A stretch of 64,000 nt of DNA from Setoptus koraiensis (GCA_048013815.1 CM106586.1:11346001-11410000); one strand, 5' to 3'; counted from the stretch's first letter, positions 46,836 through 60,628 are shown. Made by a program: numbers and translations. The notes: generated from the sequence alone by a model not told the origin.

Positions 46836-49800
46836 ACACAGAGAATATTCTCAATAGAGTGCAAGCAGATCTCTTGTAAGTAAATCGAAATCTCATGTCA
46901 AACGCGACAACACTGTAGCGGGCCTCCACAGTGACATTAATGAAATTTAGATTTGTGATTAAGTTGGTCTCCGCATCATTCTATGCTAGTAATATTATTA
47001 TTACTGTTAGTTTTAGTCTGGTGAAAGCAAATGTTACATTATTTGGAGTAGTGAGACAAAGTCAGTACAAACTTAATATTTGTAGTAAACAACAACAACA
47101 GCATGTAATGATACAATCTTGCTGTTGGATGTGTCTCTCGAAGCGCCTGTCTGACGAGTAACGGATAATCAAAAATTAATTACAGTCATTAGTAGTCATA
47201 GTGAGAGCTAGTTTGAGAAATAGTTTCATTTTGAGCAGTGCATCTATGATGGATGTGTGGGACCTATGCGATTTGAGCTGGCAAAACCGTGTAGAAGAAA
47301 CACAAGACAGCATTTATATGTATTTGGCTATTATATTTGTTTTTTCCACTAGCTCTAAATCTATATGTGTGCGCTGCTTATAATCATCACAAGATATTTT
47401 TGCAAGCAGTTGTATACAGCATATCATCAAGCTCCAAATGATGGATGGATAGATATGGCCAGGCGAAGCTAGTGACATCTCGTCAACATGATAGATGCTG
47501 CTGTTGTTGTTTGTGATGCATTTTTGATGACGCCACAAAAATAATTGAAATAATCGGATGTCTCATGACAATAAAAGAATTTCATTAGTAGACAAAAATT
47601 CATCAGTTGGCATTGAAACATAGCAACTGAGGTGTCGTTGATGAAATCTAGACAGTTCAGTCGACTGACAGTGTTAGTCGATAGACAGTGTCAATAGTGA
47701 CTTTTGACCGACTGTTGTTGTTGTTGTTGTTGCTGCCGCTGCAAAAAGAAGTGATGTCCTGCCATGAACGCCTAGCGCCTTCATTAATAAAATCTTGTTG
47801 AGAAATTCTATATGGACAGATGTAGAATGAATATGCGCATACTTTTGACAGAATATGTAAATGTATAGTGTGAACAATAGTAATTATAATTGCAAAGCAA
47901 TGAGACACACTATTGCAACTTTGAGATTTGATACTATACAGCTGAGACGGTAGCGGCTAGAAACACAATGAATCTCATGTATCTATCTCAATCCTTCATC
48001 GTTACACTTTGTGGCTTCAGTTAGCGAGGTGATGAACAAGAACCCGGCGAAATGCAGCAGATTGTCAAGAGAGTTTGCTATAAGTTGGTATCTAGAAGAC
48101 TAAGACTAGAAAAGAAATTGTACATTTATATATATGTATAATATGTCTAATAAGGTGCTGCAGTTTGCATGCATTTGGCAGGCGATTCGCAGGCGAGCTT
48201 TAGCAGATTTTCTACTCAGCGAATGTCTCATTTACATTGAACAAGCACACGACGGATCAGATTTGGTTAGCATGGTGCAGCATTTTAGAATTGAATTCTG
48301 ATGCAGCTGAGCGAGCCCCCAAACACATAACCACATAACATAAAACCAGCATAAAAAATAAACTTGATACTACTTATAAGAGCGGACGTCAAGGATCCTT
48401 GTCAAATCATTTAGACCATATGAGCACACGTTAGTAGACAGCAGCTTTCTGTTTTGTTTTCAATTCTTCATACGCACAAACAGACAGAGAGAAAACTAAT
48501 TACATCATTAGAGAAGTTAGAATAATGAAATGAAGCCTATCTATGTAATAATTATGATAGAGAAAAGAAAAAAAAGTTGATCTACATAGAGTGTCTGAGG
48601 GATCTTATTCAACTATGCATAGTAACGACTGGCACAGATGAAGAGGCAATATGAATAAATCTTTCAAGAGAATAAAATGGCTCTCGCGAGTATGGCAAAA
48701 AGATGTCGGTTGTTTATCATCGAGTCCTCTCAATTGTAAACAAACAAGCTAGCAGTAGTTTGGGAGTGAGCAGGGAGTGAACGTTGATGGCAAAAGTGAG
48801 AGACTAGCGAGATAGATTACTGACATCAATATCTTTATACATCTTACGTAACGATATATAATTGAACGAAGAAACACAGAAAGAAGGCCCAAAGTCAAGA
48901 ACGCGAGCTAAAACAATAGATTGATGCATGCAGTTTAAGCCATGAACGATGTTAGTAGTTCTTTTTGCTAATATAGACTAGATTTAATCAAAACTACTCA
49001 CTAACTTAGATCTGCTGTTGTTTCTGGCGTTGCTGGCTTGTTGGCTTGGTAGCGATAAGTTCATTGAAACGACGAAAATTCATTATACATATGGTAGTTA
49101 GTTTAATTATAATGATGCACAACAATAATAGAACAAACAAAACTTTTAGTTACTTCTTTTGAGAGTTTTCTCTAAATCATGTTCACTAAGTGAAGCCAAT
49201 CAACACCCCCTAAGCGAAAGTGCAATTTCTCTCAATCTGAGTCTATTAGATCACAACAATACTCAAGTTAGAGCGCCAGTTGAAAGTAGCATCACATAAG
49301 GATAATTGGGTAGTTCATAAGCAATTTGTCTAGATAACGATAGAAAGTGTGTTCATTTTTGAAAAGTGATCTTGGTCGGCGTGCCAGTATGACGATTAGT
49401 ATGTTACTAATGGTAATACAAAAATAAAACAATCAACATCGAATTTAATCGTGTACAATCATTGATACTCATTGACGTCAAATATCTTTAATTAGTTTCG
49501 AAACCGAGAGATTTTGTTGCTAAACATTAACCAGAGATTATAATTAATCACGGCACACACACATTAACGCAGTTACAGTTGAAGAAGCAGTAAATATAGC
49601 AACAACAAAAAAAAAAGAGTTTGCAGATTAGATTAGGTTAGTATAAGAGAATAATAATCCACTTGTTGCTGGCCTCAAACACGACTCAAAAAAATCAAGA
49701 ATAAATTCAAATCACGCGCATCGGTCGGAGACATCCCGCCAAAATTGTTATAGAATTTTTGGTGGCCCCGACGACAACACCGACCGACCGATCACTATTA

Positions 49801-50137
49801 CGCATCAAGTTGCACGCGTGAAGCTAGATTGATTTGCAATTTCGTTCCCCTCGAATATCTGCGCGAGTTGATTTTTCTATATGCATCGATTGTTTGCGCA
49901 TAGAATGAACGGATATTACCGGTGATAGTTTGAGTGAGCCCACTGTTAATGAATCATCCGATTGGAGCGATTTAATCAACTGTTATTTTCTAAAATTATT
50001 TTCAAGTTATAATTGAATCTTAGTGCAACGTCAATTTGTTGCACAAGCAACTAGCGTAGACACTGACAACATTTGCTTACATTATTTATAATAATTATCA
50101 TTAAATGTATTACACAATATCATGACAAATTGTTTAG
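46836..50137. other. Intergenic or intron upstream of filamin
   Basis: I searched for filamin repeats or a calponin-homology actin-binding domain and saw none. It is AT-rich with small GTT repeats (about 47710-47732). If 50138 is a true splice acceptor, part of this may be intron. Confidence 0.5.
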
Positions 50138-50977
50138 ATCGATAAAATCAAATCTGGAGAAAAATCAGAGGCAAGCAATAGTCAGTGCAGGGCAGCGAGT
50201 AATTTCGGAGAGGATAATATTAGCGAGGACCAAATAACACGAGATCAACGGCAAGAGTCAGCAATCAAGACAAGAATTGTTGATCATATCAAGAGCAACC
50301 ATTTGTTGTTTAATACAAACCGTAAAACATTTGTACCAACGAAAGAAGCGTCCTCATCTAAATACAGCGACAATAAACGATTCAACGCTATAGCCAACTC
50401 GGCATTGAGAAGAAGGAAAAAAATTGAAATTACTGTCAAAGAACCCAAAGCAAATAAACAACAAGATAGGTCAGCAATAGAGGAAAATAACTACATTGGT
50501 GACCAAGGTACACTCTCACCAGACAAAAAGTTGAATTTTTTCTCGAGAAGCCAAAAGAGATTATTATCACATTCACGGAGCTCACTGAGACTTTTGAGGA
50601 GCTCATTTGCACAAGGCAGGGCAACAACAGTCAAGCGACAAACTGATAGCAGAACAAGCGCCAAAACATTGTTCACAACCACAAAAACTATTTTTCTGCT
50701 ACCACCGCCACCTTGCAACACACAACAGTTACAACCAATAACAATAACAACAAAAAAACTTTCCGAGTTTGTACCTAAAACAGGGCAGCGAAATAACATT
50801 GTTGTATCAAAGGATAATAAAAGAAAGTTTGTGGACACCATAAGAGCCAACAAATACACTGATTTCCTAGTTAAATCACGACACAGAAAACCAGTTGTCG
50901 GTAAAGGAGGCAACGAAGAATTTTATCAGTCAGATTGTTCAATAGTTTCGTTAGAGCTCATAGAGGCTGCAATCAAA
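50138..50977 (+). other. Long open in-frame stretch upstream of filamin, no ATG
   Basis: The filamin frame stays open for 280 codons upstream of its first ATG, back to a TTTAG at 50133-50137 that could be a splice acceptor. It begins IDKIKSGEKSEASNSQCRAA. It is basic (ALRRRKKIEIT, SRSQKRLLSHSRSSLRLLRS) and not filamin-like until SLELIEAA just before the ATG. No methionine occurs in it, so it must be either an internal coding exon with its start elsewhere or 5' leader open by chance. Its length makes chance unlikely in AT-rich DNA. Confidence 0.4.
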
Positions 50978-53682
50978 ATGCCGTCTGGTGGTACAGATTC
51001 GGCTCTCGTTGTTGACAACAAAGATGGTACTGTCAAATTTAGTTATAATCCAAAGGAGATAGGACAACACGAACTTTCTGTCAGATATAATGATGAGCCA
51101 CTACAGGAGTGCCCTTTGAGCTTCTACGTAGATGTAGTTGGATCCGCTAAAAAGAAGATAACTGGTAAGGTTTCTGTTCTTTTTTTAATTTGTTCAATAA
51201 TCTCGTTCTTTCGTGAAAAAAAAACGTTCTGTCTAGACTATGCATGTGCAGCCGACAATGTACACATGTATCCCATCTAATGTTTTAATGCTTCCCCCTT
51301 TTCATGTTGGCATATTTGTTATATGCAGCATACGGTCAGGGTTTGACTAGGGGCATCGCCGGAGATCCCTGCAAGTTCACAATAAGCACTGGTGGTTTAG
51401 GATCGGCAAAATTGAACGTCAGCGTTGAGGGCCCCAGTAAAAGCCAGGTCAATTGTACTGACAATAAAGATGGCACCATTACAGTCAACTATTTGCCTCT
51501 TGTGCCAGGCGAATACAAAATTAAAATAACTTTTGATGGCAAACAAATTATTGGTTCGCCATTCACTGCTAAAATTGGTGATGAAGGAAGAAAACGAGCA
51601 CAAATAAGTGTGGGGCAAGGAAGCCAACGCAATCTCGATTTGAAAGTTAGCGAAAGTGACTTAAAAATACTCAATGCCGTCATTGTAACACCATACGGTC
51701 TGGAGGAACCGTGTACACTGAAGCAGCTAGCAAAAGATCAATTGGCTATTTCGTTCACTCCCAGAGAGCAGGGCACTCATCAAGTTAACGTCAAACGGTT
51801 GGGTAATCACATTGGTGGTAGTCCATTTAAATTCGACGTTTTATCGCGTGATATTGGTGATGCAAAACAGGTTAAAGTGTCGGGCAAAGGTTTGAAAGAG
51901 GGAAAAACTAACACAGATAATGAAATCATAATTAATACGAAAGAGGCTGGCTTCGGTGGATTAAGTTTGAGCGTAGAAGGACCAAGTAAGGCCGATTTAT
52001 CAAGCAAAGAAAATTCTGATGGTACAGTTAAAATTTTATACAAACCCTACGAGCCTGGATATTACAATATCAACATCAAATATGCTGATCATGTTGTGCC
52101 CGGATCTCCGTTTACCGCAAAAATATCTGGCCAGGGATCAAATCCACAAAGGGAGACAATAAAGAGATACAGAAAGGCCGAACCAATACAGGACTCCAAT
52201 TCGCAATGTCATTTTACGTTCAAGATGCCAGGAAAATCTGCCTACGATTTATCTGCTCGTATTCTATCTCCGCAAGGAGTGAGCGAGGACGCCTCCATCA
52301 TTGACTTGGGTGATTTTGTGTATCAATTAAGTTTTGTTCCGAAAGAAGTTGGTCTTTATACATTATCAGTGCGCGACAAAGATATTCATATACCTGGCAG
52401 TCCATTCTCATATACAATTGGACCGTTAAGTGACTTTGGTGCTCATAGAGTTCGTTGTGGTGGACCCGGCCTTTTACGAGGCACATGTGGAAAATTAAAC
52501 GAGTTCAACGTTTACACCAGAGAGGCGGGGGCGGGCGATTTAGCAATAAATGTTGAGGGGCCTTCAGCAGCCAAGCTAACTTTTAATGATCGCAAAGATG
52601 GTTCTTGTCATGTGGGATACACAGTAGAAACAGCTGGCGAATATAGAATTAGTATCATGTTCAACAACCAAGAGGTACCTGATTCGCCATTCAAAGCCTA
52701 TATAATGCCACAAACTGGCGATGTGTCCAAAATAGAATTGGGCCCACTGCCGCCAGAGAACATGATTCAATTGAATAAACCATGTAACATACCAGTTATT
52801 ATGAATGGTGCCAAGGGTAACATTGAAGGAAAAGTTATTTTGCCTAGCGGTATAATGGACGACTGTTTTGCGTCGCCTATTGATGCAGAGAATTGGGGAG
52901 TCAGATTTATACCTCGCGAATTGGGTGTCCATCAAGTTCAGATAAAATATAACAAAGGCTCTGTACACATTCCTCAATCTCCCATCTATATCAGAGTTGG
53001 CCATGACAATGCCGATCCTGCCGCAGTTATGGTACATGGTCACGGATTGAAAGAGGCCGCAATAAATCATGCTACAGAATTTATCATTGAAACTTGTAAC
53101 GCTGGTCATGGATCGTTGGAGGTGACAATTGAGGGCCCATCAAAGGTGTCGATGGACTGCACTGAAGTGGAAGAAGGCTACAAAGTTCACTATACTCCGT
53201 TGGCACCAGGTGAATATTATGCAACAATCAAATACAATGGAGCACATATAACAGGTTCGCCATTCAAAATTCGTGCAATCAAACTGCCGGGCTCCAGGCA
53301 AGTGGCCGATTTGGGTAATCATGAGACATCGACAGTCATAATATCTACGACTGATAAGCAGGTCAGACAGAAGGTGGAAAATATGCCAAAATTCAAGTCG
53401 GACGCAAGTAAAGTCTATTGCAAAGGTATGGGCTTGAAAAAGGCCTTCGCCAACAAGCCTAATTCATTGACAGTAAACTGTGGCGACGCTGGATTCAATC
53501 TATTATATGCGGCTTTCTTGGGACCATCCAGAAATACCATATATGATGTGTCAGTGAAGCATATGGGCGGAAGTATTTTCCAAGTTAATTACACTTGTAA
53601 GGACAAAGGCGATGCTATTCTCGTGGTCAATTATGGAGATGAACAGATACCGGGCTCACCTTTTAAAATAGAAGTAGTATGA
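50978..53682 (+). CDS. Short filamin (C-terminal repeats only)
   Basis: Exons 50978-51164 and 51329-53682 give 846 residues from MPSGGTDSALV. The intron is GTAAGG...ATGCAG, phase 1, restoring TAYGQGL. There are nine filamin-type Ig repeats, the first partial, each with VEGPSK and PGSPF-like motifs (for example SVEGPSKSQVNC, VPGSPFTAKI). A hinge of about 40 residues precedes the last repeat (VYCKGMGLKKAF...IPGSPFKIEVV), which is the position of the dimerisation repeat. Filamins crosslink actin and bind integrins and signalling proteins. No CH-type actin-binding domain is present in the upstream 16 kb on this strand. Size (about 90 kDa) and architecture match Drosophila Cheerio FLN90. Confidence 0.88.
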
Positions 53683-55064
53683 GAAGCTAGCTTCGTATAG
53701 CATGAAATAGAATATTTTACAACTGGTCTCTCATTTTACATGTCCCGCTCAATTTGCATCTGTCACTAGGTATTCCGACGTGACAATATCAAGTCAATAA
53801 GAAAGCAATTAGATTTATGGTGCAGTTCAAAAGGAATAATCTATGCTAGCCGCGATAAGTATACAAAAATCGTAGGCCAGTTTGTTATGGCAGGAATAAC
53901 AAGCGTCTGACAAATTTTATCTAAGGCAAAATACATGACAATTAAAAAGCAGTTGACACGGTTATATTTGCTTGAACGCTTGCACAGTTTATTTGATGGA
54001 ATATTTTTTTCCGGAAAACTGTTACATGTTGTAGATCAGTAAATAAACTTACAAAATCATCATGAATGCATGTCAAAAATTTTTCTCGTCATTCAGTATC
54101 GATATTCCGACTTTTTTACTACATTCTTAATTCATCCAGATTGGACATCTATGGCATCGGAAACGAAATTGTATTGGGCTCTAGTAGAACTGATCGGTGG
54201 CAATCTGAACTTCCCCTTGCTCCGCTATCAGACAAAACGATACAATATAGAGCAAGAAGAGCGTCGTACCTTGTAAATCATCTTGGGGTCTAACATGTTT
54301 CTAGTCCCATTTCGTCCAAAAGTATTTATCAAGTATTAACGAAGGAGTAGTAGCCCAAAATCTGTCAGTGACAAACGGAACGGAAAGATAGATATCTACT
54401 TATCACTTGAGCTTTATCTCTGAGTTTCGTGCCCATGACTCTTCCGGGACTACAGCAGGACATATTCGGAGGTTCAAATGAGAGGGTATTAAATAATTTG
54501 AGCAAGCCACGCCACCTCTAACAGATGGTCGAATAGTTGGATCAAACAAATGTTTATTGAGGTTCCAATAAGGTAGCCGTAGCGTTTTCATGGTCAATGC
54601 TGCTCAATATACTGGTAGAATACGTGAGGTTATATTATCTGATCTCAATATGGGCAAATATTCTCACCATCCATGAGAGGCCATAAGTACACATGCTCAC
54701 ATTGTCAATTCTATATGATAGAAAATCATAATTTTTGTATCTTATTCTTAATAAGAGCTAACAGTAATTAACTCGATACGATTATTATATGTAACTGTTT
54801 GTAAAGATTGTGTGGTGATACTTTGTTTATTATTTATATATGCTCAGCATTATGAGAGGTTTGGGATGCTATCCAATTCGCTGAAAGTTTCCAAGTTTAA
54901 GCGCGCAAATTCAGAGACAACACAAAATATATAGTGATGACAATTGATTTCCAAATAGAGACTTCGTTTTGTCAAACAGAGTTCCCAATCAGGGCAGGGC
55001 ACTACCTGAATAAATAAACATGATGATATTTATTTTAAGAGTTTTCATTTATTGGTGGCATAAA
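53683..55064. other. Convergent 3' flanks of filamin and calponin genes
   Basis: No supported gene. AATAAA occurs at about 54042 (plus). On the minus strand, AATAAA lies at about 55048, under 20 bases after the calponin stop. Frames at 54066-54293 lack domains. Confidence 0.5.
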
Positions 55065-56332
55065 TCACTCTTCAGCGGCCTCTCCATTGGTGCCCTCCTC
55101 TTGTGCTGGCTCTTGCCATTCTCCCAATCCCTCTTTGTCCTCTACACAAGTGTTGGCAAACCTATTGAGAGACAAAAAAAGCGTATGTGATTAATTAATT
55201 GTCGTAATAATAATGATGCATAATAATGAATGTTTCCTTATCTTATATGTTTTTGCAGGTTAGGTTAACCCATGTCCTGATTCTACTAGAGTTTGTACTT
55301 ACATGATATCACGGCCTGTTCCAATACGTAAACCTTTTTGGGTTGCATATTTGTTGGTTCCGGCTTGTAGACGAACGATACCTGCAAATTAATGATACGA
55401 CAAACGATGGTTGAATTTATTAGCACAATGTCTGTTGAATTTTTAGTATGCAGCGATTGTAATGGTGCCTTACCTTCTCCAGCTCTTAATTTCTCTTCTG
55501 ACCAATCAATTAAATGACCAGTTGGTTTTGGACCTAGATATGGGCCTTGCCATTCAGGATGATCATAGATCTGAGGAAATGACACATGGAAGTCGATAAT
55601 TATTTATCAAATAGCAGTTGATTAATGCAGTCGTAATTGTCGCATTTGTCGTTGTTACACTAGGTCGCATTAAACTCACCGATTTTCCTAAATATATCAT
55701 TGTTTTGATTACATTGGGTATACCAGTCTTGTTGTACAAGTCATCAACTGTGAATAAATTTTCTTCAGTTACTCCATATGATCTGGCGGCATCTAGGAAG
55801 CTTTGAATATTGGCTTGGCAATTGTCTTTTGTCCAGGGCTTTTGAATCTTGCTAACTGAACCTGGCTGTAAAGTGTTCATGACTCTGCAATGGATGTAGA
55901 CAATGTTGCACATTTATGATATTGATTACTTGCAAAACCATCATGAGAGACCGTATATTGCGACCAGGTATAATTCATTATATATACTTGTAGACATACC
56001 TGCATAATAAAACACCGTCGCGTAACAGGTCATCGAAATCTTTGGGCGGTATGGGATCGTTTAAGACTGCCTCAATCCATAGGGCGATTTCCGACTCGAC
56101 ATACTTGTTACGTTCGCCGAGATGCTATAGTTGAGCGTCATAGGTAGGGTGATAGTTGTAATGTAAGTGGATCAGTTAATGGATTGTAGATATCATGATA
56201 TTATTTCAGATATGATATAGTCTCTCTCTGCGAGCAACTTTTTGTCAATCTGGGTATAGTTATATTAGTGATGGAACTCACTTTTTCTGCATTTAGAAAC
56301 TGTAATCCCGTTGTGACTGATCTGTTAGCCAT
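55065..56332 (-). CDS. Calponin/transgelin family muscle protein (Mp20/myophilin-like)
   Basis: Six exons on the minus strand: 56332-56282, 56124-56000, 55884-55680, 55570-55474, 55381-55303 and 55161-55065, giving 217 residues. All junctions are GT-AG and in phase. The N terminus MANRSVTTGLQFL leads into a single CH domain (ERNKYVESEIALWIEAVLND, DDLLRDGVLLCR, KIQKPWTKDNCQANIQSFLD, VDDLYNKTGIPNVIKTMIYL). A single calponin repeat follows (GIVRLQAGTNKYATQKGL), then a short acidic tail ending GEAAEE. Such proteins bind actin filaments in muscle and other contractile cells. The length is slightly above the family's 185-200. The start is supported by the conserved MANR. Confidence 0.93.
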
Positions 56333-57424
56333 TATTAAATGTTTAATGTGTTACTGAATGATCAAGAATTATCTATTGAATGACACGTAAGATATACGTA
56401 AATTAAGTAGCCAAAATTTCCGACAGGGCTGGTGAGCTGGATTCAATAACAATACTTGATATTAAAACCAGTTGAATGGAGCACAATTTTTATGTTGTTG
56501 TTGATTAATGTTATTGATAAATATTTAGAATAGATAGAGATATTGAGGAAAAAATATTTGTTTATTTACTCGCAATAGCATTAACAATACCTTGATAAAT
56601 AGAAAATAATTATTCAATTGATTAATTACAATAATGATCCGATAACAGTAATGCACAACGGGCTCTATATTTGTAAGCTGTTTCTTGTATCATCAATAAG
56701 ATTGTCGATGATAGTTAGCTTAATCCTCTCCCTTGTTTTTTTGTACTTATTTAGAGTGCGATACAAGCCAATCTGGATGTTTACGAAGCTTGGCAAGTCT
56801 ACAGCATATACGGTATATTTCGGCGAATATAGAGGCTAATCTAAATTAGTGGCGAGAGCCTAGCTCATTGAGGCCAACCGTGCCTTGGACTCAAACTATT
56901 TGAGTTTGCTTCGCATCTCATTGATCCAGGCTCCATCTTAGTAGCAAGCAGATAGTGTAAACACACTAATATCAAGATCATCATTTCCATCGGCGGCGGC
57001 ATCTTTACTACGGCTTTTACTACTGTCCCTGGTGAGCTAGTTATCCTTAACTAGAAAAATATTTAGAAAATATCCATTTTTAAACTTGTTGGACCGACTC
57101 AAATGCAACAGAAGACGCCTCGAAAGAGGCCGGTCCTTCTCGGAAGATTGTTGCTTCTAGTGTGTTTACTAGATGGGCGTTGGACAAGATGTTTTCATCA
57201 ACTGAGACCAGTGATTTGAGTATATCTTGAGTCAACTGTGAATATACTTTCACAGTGCGATGAGAGGCTCGCAAAACAAATGTTCGTCTGTGCAAACAGA
57301 AAACAGTATAATTGTTGTTGCGAAGATAAGTATAATGAGTTTCTCTTTATCTTTCTCTATCTTGAACGAATGTAGGAGCTGAGAGGAGAAACCAATTTGT
57401 TGTTAGAGAAGAAGGCAAAGAATT

Positions 57425-57505
<81 letters not shown>

Positions 57506-58448
57506 TGATGATGAAGTAAACTAGCTGCCGGGACATATAACTAATGGCAAACAACTAAACTGGCAAATCTCAGTTCTATCTCAGTTGCATCTCAGTTGTA
57601 TATAACTGCTGGTAGAAACGTATCATTCTAGGTCAGATTTTAGTTGATTTAAGCTTAGTGTCTCTGCACTTGAGAGTAGAGGAGATAGATGTTGTTGTTG
57701 TTTGTTTGGCTTTAACAGATGACAATAAGGACGCCGTGTTCTCAGTCTTATAGATATGGTCTTAATAGAGCCTGGATAGAGATGGTTTGATGGGCCAACC
57801 TCTGTTGATGAAAGAGATATTCAGACTTAGTTTGATCATTACAATATGGTAGCAGTTGAGCTCGCATAGCATATAGCGACAACAACTGCAGCGACTTGCA
57901 GCACATAGCGACGATGTTTTTGCGAAGCATCGGAGAAGCGAAAAGAGAAGCCACAATACTAAAAGAAGAGAACTACTCTAGCGGTGCTGAGACAGTATAT
58001 TCGGAAAAGAGAGAGGGGAGAGGGGGAGAGAAGGCGATATGCTCACACATCCTCTATATGTGAGCTATTGTGAAAATTATTATTCATTTGCATAGTTCAC
58101 GACGATGAAAGATCGTTGTTACTATAAACACATTGATACACATTGAAGTGCTTGATACAGGGCAGCACATAGTCTTTCTCGTAGCCATCTCTCGCTTTTA
58201 ATAACTCATATATCTGTTTAAAAAATCGTGGTGTTAAATGAAGTGAATATTGTGTTACTGCATCCCGAAGTGCTTGACAAACGACATGTACATAGAGCAA
58301 CCAAGAGAGATGAGTCTATCCGTTAAATCAGTCAGCGACTGGCTGAGTCTTGGCACATGTGTCAGGTCATGTTCAATAGTCGCACATTGATTATTTGGTT
58401 GTGTGAATATTCAACAAAGCGATATAGCGAACAGAGCTAACGTTCGAC
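56333..58448. other. Gene-poor stretch with AT/AG microsatellite
   Basis: No supported gene. (AT)n then (AG)n at 57428-57501. Overlapping 60-70 codon frames around 57760-58300 lack domains. Confidence 0.5.
57428..57501. repeat. AT then AG microsatellite
   Basis: (AT)n interrupted by one TTT, then (AG)n to 57501. It resembles the CT/AT compound repeat at 45972-46041. Confidence 0.9.
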
Positions 58449-58889
58449 ATGACGGACACGGACATTTTGAGAACGATGATATATTCATGGGCCATGAAAC
58501 AAAATAATTCTTCTCGTTGGCTCGTCTCATTGCGTCGTCGAATTGCATTGTTGAGGACCAAGAACAACAATGATTGTGGAATAGACTTTTTTGCATTTGT
58601 CAATTATCGAGGAGATGGCTCGGACGGCCATTTATTGGGTGGGCCAACCGGTACACCGCAAGAGGGCGGCATGTCTCAATTATTGATGCATCCGGAGCCC
58701 ACGACTAAGACTCAAAGGTTTGCAGTGTATGAGCGAGTGAAGTACAGAGATGTCAACAAGTTTGAGGGCGCTCCACTCAACAGGATACACAAGTTCATGT
58801 TTGCTTGCTTGGTTGAGAGCTCTTTTTTGGTATCAAGCTACAACAGGCAAGCTAGTGTGACGGTGTGGATGCGAGCTCTCGGATTATAA
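58449..58889 (+). CDS. Orphan 146-codon ORF
   Basis: The frame from ATG 58449 (CGACATGACGG context) encodes 146 residues. It has a Gly/Pro/Thr-rich middle (GGPTGTPQEGGMSQLL), then a less biased segment (RFAVYERVKYRDVNKFEGAP). No signal peptide, membrane segment or domain is recognised. No AATAAA or splice partner was identified. It may be a lineage-specific gene, one exon of a larger gene, or chance. Confidence 0.3.
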   Translation: MTDTDILRTMIYSWAMKQNNSSRWLVSLRRRIALLRTKNNNDCGIDFFAFVNYRGDGSDGHLLGGPTGTPQEGGMSQLLMHPEPTTKTQRFAVYERVKYRDVNKFEGAPLNRIHKFMFACLVESSFLVSSYNRQASVTVWMRALGL

Positions 58890-59766
58890 AACTCAATAAC
58901 ACCATCTATATGCCGCTTGAGGTACAACTTGCACGGTCCATGAGAAATGATGAGAGAGTTTTACAACAGTTTTGTTAGTTGCGGCGATGCCGTGTCAAGG
59001 TGTGTATATGCAGCGCGGGATATAATTGAAGAGCGACTCAAACATTTCGTCTTGCCACCGTGGGCGCTCTTAGTGCATTGTCGCACGTTTGCATAACAGT
59101 ATCAAGACTAATTTGATCGTCGTCTCGTTCTTGGTGGCCTACATTTTTACCACTGGATAATGTATAGCGCGATAGTATAGCGCCACTACTAAATAGATTG
59201 GTTTCGCTTAAGATGTCAGTGAGTGAGTCTTGCTACATCTACATCCCGATCTTGGCTGACTGAAGTGGCGGCAAACAAAAGATAGCATGTTCACATTTAC
59301 ATCTTGTATTATACTGTTAGTATACAAGGCTTTATTCTCGATTGTTGTGGGAGCTCCTGTAACTGTTACTAACTAGACTAAGTATGCAGAGATCGCTGGT
59401 AGTGCCTCGAATGTGCTGATAAGAATTGTGCCCACTCACAATGTGAGTAACTACTCACAAGTCATAAGAGCGCTTGTCAGAAGAGAGAATTGGTGTTCAC
59501 TAGATATCCGTACAATGTAAATATCGCCTATGTAAAGATTGCCAATGATTCCTATTGTGGCTGGCATGACGTTGCCGTGTATGCGTGTATCTGGCTTGCC
59601 GAGACATAACGGCAGCCAGACAATTAATAATTTAATGTCATTTAATGACGTTTAATGTATGCACGTTACGTAACTGTAATTGGTTGCGCATTGTGATATT
59701 TGCCTTTGAGACTTGCAAATTGAAACTTGCAAATTGAAAGCGCAAATCAGACATTAACGTTAATTA
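58890..59766. other. Intergenic, nothing supported
   Basis: Unique AT-rich sequence with no coding evidence. Confidence 0.5.
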
Positions 59767-60300
59767 TCAGAGCAAAAGCTCGCCAAAAATGCGCGGCGAG
59801 AATTTTAAAATGCGCGCGTTTTGGGCAGTGTTTGTGTCATCGTCTGGCGTCGGCAGTCTAGACGACAGTGCTGCCGCTCGCATGTGCAATACTGCCGTCC
59901 GGCCCATAGACTGCGCACTGTGGAGCCCACACTGGGGGCGACGGGCGAGTTCGGCGCCGGCCGGCAACAGTCGTCGAACGGGGGCAGCCGACGCCGATCG
60001 GGCATGCAACGCGATTATGGAACGCGCGAGATGCGGAACGACCGCTGGGTTGGCCAGATTCGCCGAGCGAACGCGGCCGCGTCGCCCGACCAATGAGAGC
60101 CAATCGGAGCCGAGTTGGCAGAGTGCAAAGTTCGCTCGGCGGCTCGAACGAAATCATTTATCATCGCTAAACGTCGCCAACAACAGGCATGCCAATGAGT
60201 TGCATCACGCGCGACACCAAACAACATGTTTTGCGGCCAGCGTGCAACGCCGAGTTCGGCGTGTGCAACAGAGCGCATTCGATAACAGATTCTCGCGATA
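59767..60300. promoter_or_regulatory. CpG-rich promoter-like island
   Basis: GC and CpG content rise sharply (GCGCGGCGAG, GGCGCCGGCCGG). CCAAT motifs occur at about 60089 and 60101, and inverted forms nearby. Open frames run on every strand here, as expected for stop-poor GC-rich DNA, and none has a domain. It lies directly upstream of the coiled-coil and thymidylate kinase ORFs. Confidence 0.45.
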
Positions 60301-60628
60301 ACCGGGTGTCGAACGAGTTTTGCGACAACATCCCACAGAGCAACTGAATAATTTAATTGATTGGCCGCTAATCACTAAACTTAATTGGCCATTCCCACAG
60401 CGGAGACAACACGCCATCGAGAGTGTCAGAGAACGACAACAACAACTCGCATACTAGTGCACGCCATGTAACACACGCTCGTCCACTACACACACTCACC
60501 TCACTGATAGGCTATCAACAACAACAACAACAACAACAACGAGAAAGTCACGCCGCAGCAGCAGCAGCCCAAGAAAGAATCAACCCACCGACAGGCAGCC
60601 GCTTTAACCGCCCAAATTCGCTCTAACA

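Noticed and set aside
59789..60301. 170-codon frame and antisense frames in the CpG island
   Set aside because: All frames are open because GC-rich DNA has few stops; the sequence is compositionally random.
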